A stretch of 18,292 bases of DNA. Source: Actinomycetes bacterium. Its GTDB lineage: Bacteria; Actinomycetota; Actinomycetes; Actinomycetales; Cellulomonadaceae. Location: the NCBI GenBank assembly GCA_023428465.1, contig JAEYXM010000159.1, positions 1 through 18,292 on the forward strand, written 5' to 3'. The notes under the pieces are model-generated. The model ran no database searches. It was not told where the DNA came from and saw only the letters and a list, made by a program, of their open reading frames with translations. The position numbers and the translations under genes are program-made. This document shows, one piece after another, positions 1 to 7,140 of this stretch (position 1 is its first letter; every line of letters begins with the position of its first letter).

Positions 1-257
1 TACCCGAGCCGGTCCCACGCCCGCAGGACGTCGGCGACCGGGGCGTCCGCGAGGTCCGCGGGTGCCGGCCACCGGTCCATCCACTCGAGCCACCGCGGGA
101 GCACGCGCACGACCGGCGTCTGCTGCAGCATGACCTCGCTCACCAGGACGCCCCAGGGCGTGCGGTCGGGGGCCCGCCACGGCAGGTCGCGCGCGGCGGT
201 GTCGTACCAGGCGACGACGGGCGCGACGAGCGGATCCACGCCCTCATCGTCGCCCAT
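1..257 (-). CDS. mutY: A/G-specific adenine glycosylase MutY, N-terminal part (runs off left edge)
   Basis: This is the first 85 codons of a base-excision repair glycosylase that removes adenine mispaired with 8-oxoguanine. Visible in the translation are LPWR (about residues 25-28), the helix SEVMLQQTPVVRVLPRW with the conserved Glu of the catalytic helix, and a following Trp/Pro-rich stretch. This opening is the hallmark of MutY within the HhH-GPD family; endonuclease III does not carry LPWR-x-TP-x-G-x-SE-MLQQT. The start chosen is the ATG at 257-255; I see no in-frame start further upstream and only a weak AGGCGA-like ribosome site. The catalytic Asp, the Fe-S cluster cysteines and the 8-oxoG recognition domain lie beyond the window. 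It is transcribed away from the membrane-protein gene at 331 across a short intergenic region (258-330). Confidence 0.93.
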   Translation of the reverse strand, partial: MGDDEGVDPLVAPVVAWYDTAARDLPWRAPDRTPWGVLVSEVMLQQTPVVRVLPRWLEWMDRWPAPADLADAPVADVLRAWDRLG

Positions 258-302
258 CGGCGTGTTGTCGCCTGCTTGCCGGGTCGCGGGTGGCTGCGGC
301 CG

Positions 303-308
303 TACCGT
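303..308 (+). promoter_or_regulatory. Candidate -10 box (TACCGT)
   Basis: TACCGT fits the actinobacterial TANNNT -10 pattern. It lies between divergent mutY and the membrane-protein gene. Transcription would begin near 315, so the in-frame ATG at 310 would be outside the message, which favours the ATG at 331. No convincing -35 was found at standard spacing. Confidence 0.35.
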
Positions 309-330
309 GATGTATGGAGAGGAGGCGGCG

Positions 331-963
331 ATGAGCTCCATCCTGCGGCCCGTGGGTCCGCAGCCCGCGCGGGTCTACTGGATCCGGCGCGCTGTGGTGC
401 TGGGCGCCCTCCTGCTCGTCATCCTGCTGCTGTGGTCGATGACCCGCGGCGGCGGTGGCGGCGACGCGGCCGCGGACCAGACCGACGACGCCGCTGCGAC
501 CGAGACCGACGAGGCCGCCGGGCAGGCAGGCGAGCAGCCGGTCGACCCGGCAGGCGACTCCGGCGCGGCGCGCACGTGCACGGCCGCCGACCTCACGCTC
601 GTCGTCACCGCGGACGCCGCGAGCTACGCGGCCGGGGTCAACCCCACGTTCACCGTCCGCATCACCAACACCGGCGACTCCAGCTGTACCGTCGACGCGG
701 GCGACAAGTCCCGCGAGCTGCTCGTCACGTCGGGCTCGGACCGCATCTGGTCCTCGCTCGACTGCCTGGCCGAGGACGCCCCCGACCGCGTGTTGCTCCT
801 GCCGGCGGGCACGTCGGACGAGCCGGTCGCCGTGAACTGGGGCCGCATCCGGTCGAACGAGCAGTGCGGTGAAGGCCTGCCCGAGCCGCGGCCCGGCACG
901 TACCGGGTGGTCGCGAAGCTCGTCGGCGCGGAGAGCGAACCGGCGACGTTCAACCTCGGCTGA
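331..963 (+). CDS. Hypothetical membrane-anchored exported protein, 210 aa
   Basis: I do not recognise a named family. Residues 1-20 are a short basic cytoplasmic start, 21-37 one transmembrane helix, 38-78 a Gly/Ala/Asp/Glu-rich linker, and 79-210 an extracytoplasmic domain with alternating hydrophobic residues. That domain resembles the small Ig-like beta-sandwich modules common in actinobacterial anchored proteins. It holds four cysteines (C83, C119, C145, C179), suggesting two disulphides and fitting an exported domain. The ATG at 331 was chosen because GAGAGGAGG at 317-325 sits 5 nt upstream; the in-frame ATG at 310 is an alternative but has no ribosome site. It is convergent with disA, only 37 bp separating the two stop codons. 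Function is unknown. Confidence 0.8.
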   Translation: MSSILRPVGPQPARVYWIRRAVVLGALLLVILLLWSMTRGGGGGDAAADQTDDAAATETDEAAGQAGEQPVDPAGDSGAARTCTAADLTLVVTADAASYAAGVNPTFTVRITNTGDSSCTVDAGDKSRELLVTSGSDRIWSSLDCLAEDAPDRVLLLPAGTSDEPVAVNWGRIRSNEQCGEGLPEPRPGTYRVVAKLVGAESEPATFNLG

Positions 964-974
964 CGCCGCCGGGG

Positions 975-1012
975 CGGTCAGACGTACCGAGCCGGAACGG
1001 TCAGACGTACCG
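975..1012. repeat. 15-bp direct repeat, 23-bp period, at the convergent gene ends
   Basis: CGGTCAGACGTACCG occurs exactly at 975-989 and again at 998-1012. The second copy contains the disA stop codon (1001-1003) and its last two sense codons (Tyr-Val); the first lies just outside the gene. Each copy also has CGGT/ACCG ends able to form a very small hairpin. It probably arose by short tandem duplication of the 3' end of disA. Confidence 0.8.
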
Positions 1013-2086
1013 CTCGAGGATGCTCGACTCCGCGAGCCGCGACAGGCCCTCGCGCACGGCGCGGGCCCGCTGCTCGCCGACGCCCTCGACCGCCATGAGC
1101 TCGTCGATGCCGGCCGCGAGGAGCTTCTGCAGGCCACCGAAGTGCCCGACGAGCCGCTCGACGATGGTGCCGGGCAGGCGCGGGACCCGTGAGAGCAGGC
1201 GGTAGCCGCGGGGTGCGACCGCACCGTCGAGGGAGTCCTCCGGGCCGACGATGCCGAGGATGCGCGCGATGCGCGCGTGGTCGAGCAGCTCGGTGGAGTC
1301 CAGCGCGGACAGCGCGGCCTGGACGTCGGCGTGGTTGCGGCCGCCCTTGCCGGGGTCGACGTAGTCCCGGACGACGAGCTGGCGGTCGGAGCCGATGCCG
1401 CCCACCAGCTCGTCGAGCTGCAGCGACATGAGGCGCCCGTCCGTGCCGAGCTCGACGACGTAGCCCTCGATCTCCTCGGAGATGCGGCGGACCATCTCGA
1501 GGCGCTGCACGACGGCGGCGACGTCACGCACGGTGACGAGGTCCTCGATCTCGAGGGCGGACAGCGTGCCGCTGACCTCGTCGAGGCGGGCCTTGTAGCG
1601 CTCGAGCGTCGCGAGCGCCTGGTTGGCGCGCGACAGGATGACGTCGGACTCCTCGAGGACGTACCGGAGTCCGCCCACGTAGAGCGCGACGATGCGCATG
1701 GACTGGCTCACCGAGATGACGGGGAAGCTGGACTGCTTGGCGACGCGCTCGGCGGTGCGGTGGCGTGTGCCGGACTCGGTCGTCTCGATGGTCGGGTCGG
1801 GGAGCAGCTGCACCGCCGCACGGACGATGCGGCTCGCGTCCCGGTCGACGATGACGGCGCCGTCCATCTTGCAGAGCTCGCGCAGGCGCGTGGCGGAGAA
1901 CCCGACGTCGAGGATGAAGCCACCCGAGCACATCGAGTCCACGACCCTGTCGTGGCCCAAGACGATGAGCGCGCCGGTGCGGCCGCGCAGGATGCGCTCG
2001 AGGCCGTCGCGCAGCTCGGTGCCCGGTGCGACGGCGGCGAGCGTCGCTCGCAGCGTCTCCTCGGGGGTGCGCTCGGTGGTGACCAC
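1001..2086 (-). CDS. disA: DNA integrity scanning protein DisA (diadenylate cyclase)
   Basis: DisA condenses two ATP into cyclic di-AMP and scans DNA for branched structures. The N-terminal DAC domain carries the catalytic DGA motif (residues 75-77, in CKMDGAVIV) and the RHRTA motif (108-112, in SGTRHRTAERV). A helical linker follows, then a C-terminal helix-hairpin-helix DNA-binding region ending in VEGVGEQRARAVREGLSRL. At 361 residues it is close to the usual length. The GTG at 2086-2084 was chosen: a TACGCT -10 box lies exactly 6 nt upstream, the same geometry as radA, so the transcript may be leaderless. A TTG at 2092 (two residues longer) is the alternative. It lies downstream of radA on the same strand, a pairing long known in actinobacteria and Bacillus. 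Confidence 0.96.
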   Translation of the reverse strand: MVTTERTPEETLRATLAAVAPGTELRDGLERILRGRTGALIVLGHDRVVDSMCSGGFILDVGFSATRLRELCKMDGAVIVDRDASRIVRAAVQLLPDPTIETTESGTRHRTAERVAKQSSFPVISVSQSMRIVALYVGGLRYVLEESDVILSRANQALATLERYKARLDEVSGTLSALEIEDLVTVRDVAAVVQRLEMVRRISEEIEGYVVELGTDGRLMSLQLDELVGGIGSDRQLVVRDYVDPGKGGRNHADVQAALSALDSTELLDHARIARILGIVGPEDSLDGAVAPRGYRLLSRVPRLPGTIVERLVGHFGGLQKLLAAGIDELMAVEGVGEQRARAVREGLSRLAESSILERYV

Positions 2087-2092
2087 GGCCAA

Positions 2093-2098
2093 AGCGTA
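2093..2098 (-). promoter_or_regulatory. Candidate disA -10 box (TACGCT), leaderless geometry
   Basis: On the minus strand TACGCT is followed by six bases and then the GTG at 2086. That spacing places the expected transcription start at the start codon itself. No Shine-Dalgarno-like sequence precedes disA. I could not identify a good -35. Expression by read-through from radA is also possible. Confidence 0.4.
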
Positions 2099-2108
2099 CG
2101 CGCGTACG
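2095..2108. repeat. Perfect 14-bp palindrome CGTACGCGCGTACG overlapping the disA -10
   Basis: CGTACGCGCGTACG is its own reverse complement and sits in the 97-bp radA-disA gap, overlapping four bases of the proposed disA -10. It could be an operator for a dimeric repressor, or simply a CG-rich chance palindrome. Confidence 0.5.
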
Positions 2109-2185
2109 TCACCCGGACGGGTCGTCTGACCGGCGGGTGTCGCCTGCCAGAGCCGATGACCATGGTCCGATCGGGTGAAAAGCGC

Positions 2186-3700
2186 TCAGGCGCCGGCTGT
2201 TCGCGTCCCGCTCGCGCCCGGCGGTGGCCCGTCGGGCTCTCGCGGAACCGAGGCCCCTCCGGGGGTTGCGTGCAGGCCGCCGGCGAGGTCGATGGCGTGC
2301 CGGACGTCGCGCGCCGGGAGCACGGTCATGCCGTCCGGGGTGTCGCCCGGCTCGAGCGACCCCGCGGGCACGATGGCGCTGGTGAACCCGAGCCGCCGGG
2401 CTTCGGCGAGCCGACGGCGCAGGCCGTGCACCGCCCGGACCTCGCCGGCGAGCCCGACCTCGCCGAACGCGACGAGGCCCGACGTGACGAGGCCGCCCGA
2501 CCGGGAGTCGGCGGCGCTGCCGGTGACCGCGAGCGCGAGCGCCAGGTCCGCTGCCGGCTCGACCACGCGCGCCCCACCGACGGTGGACGCGTAGACATCC
2601 GCGTCGCCGAGGCGGACCCCGCCGCGGCGCTGGAGCACCGCGAGGACCATGGCGAGGCGGCTGGAGTCGAGGCCGCTCGTCGTCCGGCGCGGGTTGCTCA
2701 GCATGGATGGCGCGACGAGCGCCTGGATCTCGGCTGCGAGCGGGCGGCGGCCCTCGAGGGTGACCGTGACGCACGTGCCCGGCACGTCGTGGACCGACGC
2801 GGACAGGAACAGGCCGCTCGGGTCCGTGAGCTCGACGACGCCCGCGTCCGTGAGGTCGAAGCAGCCGACCTCGTCCGTGGGGCCGTAGCGGTTCTTGGTG
2901 GCGCGGATGAGGCGCAGGCGGGAGTGCCGGTCGCCCTCCACCTGGCACACGACGTCAACGAGGTGCTCGAGCGTGCGCGGCCCGGCGACGCTGCCGTCCT
3001 TGGTGACGTGCCCGACGAGGAGCGCCGGGATGTCCCGCTCCTTGGCGGCTGCGATGAGGGCCGCGGCGACCTCCCGGACCTGTGCGACGCCGCCCGGCGC
3101 GCCGTCGACCTGCGCGGACGCGACGGTCTGTACCGAGTCGACGACGAGCAGCGCGGGCTCCGTCGCCGCGAGGTGCCCGAGGACCGCGCCGAGGTCCGTC
3201 TCGGCTGCCAGCAGCAGGCCGGGCGCGAGCGCGCCGATGCGCTCCGCGCGCAACCGAACCTGCCCTGCCGACTCCTCGCCGGTCACGTACAGGACGGTGC
3301 CCTCGCGCGCGACGCTCGCCGCGACGTCGAGCAGCAGGGTCGACTTGCCCACGCCGGGCTCGCCCGCCATGAGCACGACGGCGCCCGGCACCAGCCCGCC
3401 GCCGAGCACGCGGTCGAGCTCGCCGACGCCCGTGGGCCGCGCCCGCGCGGCCTCCACGTCGATGGTGCCGATGGGGCGGGCGGGGCCGCGCGTCGGCGCC
3501 GTGGCGACCGTGCGGGGGCCGGCGGACGGCCCCGCGTCCTCCAGGACCGTGCCCCACGCCTGGCACTCGCCGCACCGGCCCACCCACTTGCCGGCCGTCC
3601 ACCCGCACTCCGTGCAGACGTAGCCCGGACGGGTGTTGCGCGACGTGCTGCGCGAGCCCGCGGTGCCGGACGCGGCCGAACGCGCGGAGGTGGTGGACAT
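2186..3700 (-). CDS. radA: DNA repair protein RadA (Sms)
   Basis: RadA is a RecA-like ATPase/helicase that processes branched recombination intermediates. Visible in order: a four-cysteine zinc finger (C29, C32, C43, C46 in YVCTECGW and GRCGECQAWG), a Walker A motif GEPGVGKS (113-120), a Walker B-like LLVVDS (184-189), the RadA-specific KNRYG motif (269-273, usually KNRFG), and a C-terminal Lon-protease-like domain without evident catalytic function. The 504 residues are somewhat longer than usual, mainly from a Ser/Thr/Ala-rich N-terminus. The ATG at 3700-3698 is preceded by TACCGT with a 6-nt gap and by no ribosome site. The reading frame stays open upstream into the antisense of tetR, but that part is not real coding. 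It lies upstream of disA and is divergent from tetR1. Confidence 0.96.
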   Translation of the reverse strand: MSTTSARSAASGTAGSRSTSRNTRPGYVCTECGWTAGKWVGRCGECQAWGTVLEDAGPSAGPRTVATAPTRGPARPIGTIDVEAARARPTGVGELDRVLGGGLVPGAVVLMAGEPGVGKSTLLLDVAASVAREGTVLYVTGEESAGQVRLRAERIGALAPGLLLAAETDLGAVLGHLAATEPALLVVDSVQTVASAQVDGAPGGVAQVREVAAALIAAAKERDIPALLVGHVTKDGSVAGPRTLEHLVDVVCQVEGDRHSRLRLIRATKNRYGPTDEVGCFDLTDAGVVELTDPSGLFLSASVHDVPGTCVTVTLEGRRPLAAEIQALVAPSMLSNPRRTTSGLDSSRLAMVLAVLQRRGGVRLGDADVYASTVGGARVVEPAADLALALAVTGSAADSRSGGLVTSGLVAFGEVGLAGEVRAVHGLRRRLAEARRLGFTSAIVPAGSLEPGDTPDGMTVLPARDVRHAIDLAGGLHATPGGASVPREPDGPPPGASGTRTAGA

Positions 3701-3706
3701 GCGGCG

Positions 3707-3712
3707 ACGGTA
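3707..3712 (-). promoter_or_regulatory. Candidate radA -10 box (TACCGT), leaderless geometry
   Basis: Minus-strand TACCGT lies six bases before the radA ATG and no Shine-Dalgarno sequence is present. The 87-bp region between radA and tetR1 would therefore hold two outward-facing promoters of the same kind. Confidence 0.4.
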
Positions 3713-3775
3713 CCGGCGCCGTCCGACACGGCCCGCCCGACATCCCCGACCCGCCGACCGCGCGTCGGGCCGCCC

Positions 3776-3781
3776 TACGCT
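3776..3781 (+). promoter_or_regulatory. Candidate tetR1 -10 box (TACGCT), leaderless geometry
   Basis: TACGCT is followed by GGCGGG and then the ATG at 3788. The gap of six bases puts the expected start of transcription at or next to the ATG. The GGCGGG is too close to the ATG to act as a normal ribosome site. Confidence 0.4.
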
Positions 3782-3787
3782 GGCGGG

Positions 3788-4546
3788 ATGGAGGAACGGG
3801 GCGCTGACACCGCGCCGCGCCGGCGGGGGCGCCGGGCCGGCGGGGAGGACACGCGCGAGCAGATCCTCGCCGCGGCCCGCGCGGAGTTCGCCGCCCGGGG
3901 GTACGCGAAGGCGAGCGTGCGCGGTATCGCGCGACGCGCGGGCGTCGACCCGGGGCTGGTGCGCTACTGGTACCCGGACGGCAAGTCGGAGCTGCTCTCC
4001 GCGAGCCTCATGCATCCGCTCGTGAACCCGGCGCGCATGGTGGACCGGGTGCTGGACGGCCCGCCGGAGGGGATCGCGGCGCGCCTGCTCACCGTGGTCC
4101 TGACGGTCTGGGACATCCCGGGGGGACCGGAACGGCTCCAGATGGTCCTGTCGGCGGCGGTGTCCGGGGAGGACGGCGGCGCCATCCGTGACTACCTGGC
4201 CGCGGAGGTCTTCGAGCGGATCGCCGCGCGGGTCGGTGGTCCCGACGCCGGGCTGCGGGCGACGTTCATGGCGTCGCAGGTCGTGGGGCTCCTGGTGGCG
4301 CGGCACGTCGTCCGGATCGAGCCGCTCGCGTCGGCGCCCGTCGAGCAGGTCGTCGCGTGGATGGCGCCGTCGCTGCAGCGGTACGTCGACGGCCCCGCGC
4401 CCGACGCCGCGTCCCCGGCGCACCTGCCGGACGCCTTCCGCGAGGCGCTCCGCTCGTACGGCAGGCCGCCGGGCGGGGCGGTCGGCGAGGCGCCCGGGCC
4501 GTCCGCCGGACCGCCCGCCGGACCGCCGGAGATCTCCGGGCCCTAG
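3788..4546 (+). CDS. TetR-family transcriptional regulator (TetR1)
   Basis: This one-component repressor is 252 residues long. The N-terminal DNA-binding domain is clear: TREQILAAARAEFAARGYAK (22-41), helix-turn-helix about 43-62 (VRGIARRAGVDPGLVRYWY), then a helical ligand-binding domain to about residue 205. The last ~45 residues are Pro/Ala/Gly-rich and probably disordered. It lies just upstream of, and co-directional with, the ABC exporter at 4601-6069, so it probably controls that transporter; its ligand is unknown. No palindromic operator stood out in the 87 bp between it and radA, so the mode of autoregulation is not visible. Confidence 0.9.
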   Translation: MEERGADTAPRRRGRRAGGEDTREQILAAARAEFAARGYAKASVRGIARRAGVDPGLVRYWYPDGKSELLSASLMHPLVNPARMVDRVLDGPPEGIAARLLTVVLTVWDIPGGPERLQMVLSAAVSGEDGGAIRDYLAAEVFERIAARVGGPDAGLRATFMASQVVGLLVARHVVRIEPLASAPVEQVVAWMAPSLQRYVDGPAPDAASPAHLPDAFREALRSYGRPPGGAVGEAPGPSAGPPAGPPEISGP

Positions 4547-4575
4547 GCCCTTGCGCGTCCCGGCACCCCCGGGAG

Positions 4576-4581
4576 TAGATT
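4576..4581 (+). promoter_or_regulatory. Candidate -10 box (TAGATT) for the ABC exporter
   Basis: TAGATT fits TANNNT and lies in the 54-bp gap after tetR1. A TTGCGC at 4551-4556 could serve as -35 but with a long 19-bp spacer. Transcription would start near 4588, giving either a leaderless GTG start at 4589 or a 12-13-nt leader to the ATG at 4601. The exporter may therefore have a promoter separate from that of tetR1. Confidence 0.4.
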
Positions 4582-4600
4582 TCCTCATGTGGAGAAAAAG

Positions 4601-5341
4601 ATGCCCGCCGTCACCATCCAGGGCCTGCACGTCATGCGCGGGCGCAACCACGTGATCCGCGGGGTCGACCTGCAGGTCGACCCCGGGGAGGTCGTCGGCC
4701 TCCTCGGCCCCAGCGGCAGCGGCAAGACCACGGTGATGCGCGCCGTCGTCGGCGTGCAGCAGAACGTGACCGGCACGGTCGAGGTCCTCGGCCTTCCCGC
4801 CGGCCACCCGCGCCTGCGCGACCGCGTCGGTTACGTCACGCAGGACCCGAGCGTCTACGACGACCTCACGATCGAGGAGAACCTGCGCTACTTCGCCCGA
4901 CTCCTCGGCGCGGCGGACGGCGACGTCGCCCAGGCGCTGCACGACGTCGACCTCCATCGCATCGCCGACCGCCGCGTGGGCGTCCTGTCCGGTGGCGAGC
5001 GCTCGCGCGTCTCCCTCGCGGCGGCGCTCCTCGGCACCCCCGAGGTGCTCGTCCTCGACGAGCCCACCGTGGGCCTGGACCCCGTCCTGCGCCGCGACCT
5101 GTGGGCCCTGTTCCACCGGCTCGCCGACCGGGGTATCGCGATGCTCGTCTCGAGCCACGTCATGGACGAGGCGCAGCGCTGCGACCGCCTCATCCTCATG
5201 CGCGAGGGCGTCGTTCTCGCCGACGACGCGCTGGCCCCCCTCCTCGAGCGCACCGGGACGCCCGACGTCGAGGCCGCGTTCCTGCAGCTCGTCGACGCCG
5301 CGAACGCGGCCGACGCCCACGACCAGGAGACCACCCGATGA
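4601..5341 (+). CDS. ABC exporter ATP-binding protein (ABC-2/DrrA type)
   Basis: This is the nucleotide-binding subunit of an efflux-type ABC transporter, 246 residues. Motifs: Walker A GPSGSGKT (36-43), Q-loop Gln81, signature LSGGE (129-133), Walker B VLVLDEP (149-155), switch His186 in SSHVMDEA. This arrangement, with a short C-terminal tail, is typical of ATPases partnering ABC-2 permeases that export drugs, lipids or polysaccharides. The ATG at 4601 has GGAG at 4591-4594 six bases upstream; an in-frame GTG at 4589 would add MEKK and fits a leaderless start from the TAGATT box. Its stop overlaps the permease start by 4 bp (ATGA at 5338-5341), indicating translational coupling. The substrate cannot be told from sequence. 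Confidence 0.93.
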   Translation: MPAVTIQGLHVMRGRNHVIRGVDLQVDPGEVVGLLGPSGSGKTTVMRAVVGVQQNVTGTVEVLGLPAGHPRLRDRVGYVTQDPSVYDDLTIEENLRYFARLLGAADGDVAQALHDVDLHRIADRRVGVLSGGERSRVSLAAALLGTPEVLVLDEPTVGLDPVLRRDLWALFHRLADRGIAMLVSSHVMDEAQRCDRLILMREGVVLADDALAPLLERTGTPDVEAAFLQLVDAANAADAHDQETTR

Positions 5342-6069
5342 ACGCCCGCCTGACCTACGTCACCGCCGTGCGCGTGCTGCAGCAGATCCGCACGGACAAG
5401 CGGCTCATCGCGATCCTGCTGGTCGTCCCGTGCGTGCTCATGGGGATCGTGGCCTGGATGTACGAGGGGACCCCGGTCATCGACCAGTTCGGGCCCCTGC
5501 TGCTCGGGATCTTCCCGCTGTTCATCATGTTCCTCGTCACGAGCGTGGCCACGCTGCGCGAGCGCCAGTCCGGCACGCTCGAGCGGCTCATGACGACCCC
5601 GATCCGGCGCGCCGACTTCGTCCTCGGTTACGCGCTCGCGTTCGCCGCGCTCGCGACGGTCCAGGCGCTCGTCCTCACCGCGTGGGCCGTGTGGGTGTGC
5701 GGCATGGACGTGCAGGGCTCGCTGGGGCTCGTCGTCGTCGTGGCGGTGCTCGACGCCGTGCTCGGGACCGCGCTCGGGCTGGCCGCGTCGTCGCTCGCGC
5801 GCACCGAGTTCCAGGCCGTCCAGATGATGCCCGTGGTGATCCTGCCCCAGCTGCTCACCGGCGGGTTCATCATGCCGCGCGAGCTCATGCCGACCGCGCT
5901 CGAGTGGTTCTCGCGCGCGATGCCGCTGACCTACGGCATGGAGGCCCAGCAGCACCTCGCGGCCGGTGCCGACTTCGCGGGCGTGCAGGGCGCGATCGGC
6001 GCCATCGTCCTGTTCATCGTGGGGTCGCTCGTCCTGGGCTCGCTCACCCTGCACCGGCGCACACCCTGA
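5338..6069 (+). CDS. ABC-2 type transporter permease
   Basis: This 243-residue integral membrane protein has about six predicted helices (roughly 22-41, 53-72, 98-120, 127-151, 162-180, 221-238). The ABC-2 hallmark RERQSGTLERLMTTPIRR (about 74-91) follows the second helix, as in DrrB/YhhJ-type exporters. The ATG overlaps the stop of the ATPase gene and has AGGAGA at 5325-5330, so the two subunits are made together. Two ATPases and two permeases would be expected per transporter. The gene is followed by a strong GC-rich hairpin at 6077-6108, closing the tetR1-ABC unit. The substrate is unknown; a drug, lipid or natural product is the usual guess for this family. Confidence 0.92.
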   Translation: MNARLTYVTAVRVLQQIRTDKRLIAILLVVPCVLMGIVAWMYEGTPVIDQFGPLLLGIFPLFIMFLVTSVATLRERQSGTLERLMTTPIRRADFVLGYALAFAALATVQALVLTAWAVWVCGMDVQGSLGLVVVVAVLDAVLGTALGLAASSLARTEFQAVQMMPVVILPQLLTGGFIMPRELMPTALEWFSRAMPLTYGMEAQQHLAAGADFAGVQGAIGAIVLFIVGSLVLGSLTLHRRTP

Positions 6070-6076
6070 CGGCGTC

Positions 6077-6108
6077 GCGGGGCCGCACGTCCCGACGCGC
6101 GGCCCCGC
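6077..6108 (+). terminator. GC-rich hairpin terminator after the tetR1-ABC unit
   Basis: GCGGGGCCGC (6077-6086) pairs perfectly with GCGGCCCCGC (6099-6108) across a 12-nt loop. There is no T tract after the stem, which is common for actinobacterial terminators. It begins 8 bp after the permease stop. Confidence 0.6.
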
Positions 6109-6169
6109 CATGCCGCACGCGCCGCACCAGGCCCTAGGCTGACGCGCAGGACGCGCGCAGGGAGGGTGC

Positions 6170-7129
6170 ATGACCAGCAGCACGGGCGGGGGCGGCAACT
6201 GGCCGTTCGAGCGAGTCGCCGACGGGACGTCCGGCGTGGGCGGCGGGGTGGTCGGCAGGTCCGGCTCGGACCCCGAGCGCCCCGTGGCGCCGACCGGCTT
6301 CTCGGGTCGGTCCGCGGGCACCGGCTTCGGCTCCGCGGGCGGCTTCGGTGCCGCCGACGGTGGCGTCGGGTCCGGTTCGGGCTCCGGTTCGGACTCGGGC
6401 TCAGGCTCCGGTTCGGGCGCTGGGTCCGGCTCGGGCGGCCGGGAGACCGCGGGTCGGCGTCGGCCCCCGTTGTGGCTGCTCATCGTCATCGGCGTCGTCG
6501 TGATCGGCGGCGCGGTCACCGCGATCGTGCTCATGACGGGCAAGGACGAGGCCGAGGCTCCCCAGACGCCGGCGGCGGTGACCGTGACGCTCCCGGTGCC
6601 GACGCCCACGGTGGAGCCCGTCGCCCGCGAGGGCGGGACCGCGTTCCAGCAGGCGCTCCCGTCGACCGTGCTCGCCTTCGCGCTGAGCGAGGTCGTCGAG
6701 CACCAGCCGCTGCTGGTCGGTGGCGCGGTCGAGGCCTGGCAGGCCACGTACACCGACGGCGCGCAGACGGTCGTCCTCCACGCGGGCCAGTACCGTGACG
6801 CGGCCGCGGCGGACGCGGTCTTCGAGCAGGTCCTCGCGCAGAACCCGATCGGTGCGGACAGCGGCGCGACGGAGACGGACACCGAGGACGCCGAGGCCAC
6901 GGAGGACACCGAGGGCACCGAGGGTGCCGACGACGCGACCGACGCCCCCCCGACGCTCGAGCCCGAGCAGGGCACGGTCGAGGTCGACGGCGCGCAGGTC
7001 GGCCGCTTCCTGTTCATCCCCCGCGAGGACGGCACCGCGTCGCTGTGGTGGACCAACACCACGGTGCTCCTGCAGCTCGAGGGCCCCGCGGCCGCGGTCC
7101 GCGACCTCTACACCGCCTTCCCCCTGTGA
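6170..7129 (+). CDS. Hypothetical single-pass membrane protein with low-complexity tracts
   Basis: No family was recognised. The 319 residues divide into a disordered Gly/Ser-rich N-terminal part (1-96) with an almost pure Ser-Gly run (67-90), one transmembrane helix (101-122) preceded by a basic RRRPP, and a probable extracytoplasmic domain (about 150-319). That domain is interrupted at 231-263 by an acidic Thr/Glu/Asp-rich segment. The positive-inside rule puts the N-terminus in the cytoplasm. The start ATG at 6170 follows GGAGGG (6161-6166). The stop is 11 bp before proC, so the two may be co-transcribed, but this gives no clear functional hint. The bipartite folded domain split by an acidic linker is the most distinctive feature. 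Confidence 0.82.
   Translation: MTSSTGGGGNWPFERVADGTSGVGGGVVGRSGSDPERPVAPTGFSGRSAGTGFGSAGGFGAADGGVGSGSGSGSDSGSGSGSGAGSGSGGRETAGRRRPPLWLLIVIGVVVIGGAVTAIVLMTGKDEAEAPQTPAAVTVTLPVPTPTVEPVAREGGTAFQQALPSTVLAFALSEVVEHQPLLVGGAVEAWQATYTDGAQTVVLHAGQYRDAAAADAVFEQVLAQNPIGADSGATETDTEDAEATEDTEGTEGADDATDAPPTLEPEQGTVEVDGAQVGRFLFIPREDGTASLWWTNTTVLLQLEGPAAAVRDLYTAFPL
6368..6439 (+). repeat. Ser-Gly codon repeat within the membrane protein
   Basis: About 24 codons alternate Gly and Ser (with single Asp and Ala interruptions), built from degenerate hexamers such as TCCGGT and TCGGGC. It encodes a flexible spacer and could vary in length between strains. Its antisense strand reads as a long Glu-Pro run, which explains a spurious open frame there. 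Confidence 0.85.
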
Positions 7130-7140
7130 CGGAGGGTTCG

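Noticed and set aside
2158..2167. Ten-base palindrome GACCATGGTC after radA
   Set aside because: It is too short to be informative and not associated with a promoter or T tract.
1277..3787. Very long plus-strand open frame running antisense to disA and radA into tetR1
   Set aside because: Its product is Arg/Asp/Val-rich with no family features, whereas the opposite strand encodes clear DisA and RadA motifs. Only the last 252 codons, from the ATG at 3788, are a real gene. Long antisense frames are expected at this GC content.
3701..5320. N-terminal extension of radA by about 540 codons on the minus strand
   Set aside because: The frame stays open but overlaps tetR1 and the ABC ATPase in antisense and has no recognisable domain. 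The RadA protein naturally begins at the ATG at 3700 shortly before its zinc finger.
6870..6960. Acidic codon repeat considered as a tandem repeat or recombination site
   Set aside because: Units such as GAGGACACCGAG are degenerate and coding, explained by a Thr/Glu/Asp-rich linker, so no separate element was called.
4888..7062. Minus-strand open frame with a Glu-Pro repeat
   Set aside because: The Glu-Pro run is just the reverse complement of the Ser-Gly codon repeat at 6368-6439. The rest is antisense to the ABC transporter and membrane-protein genes.
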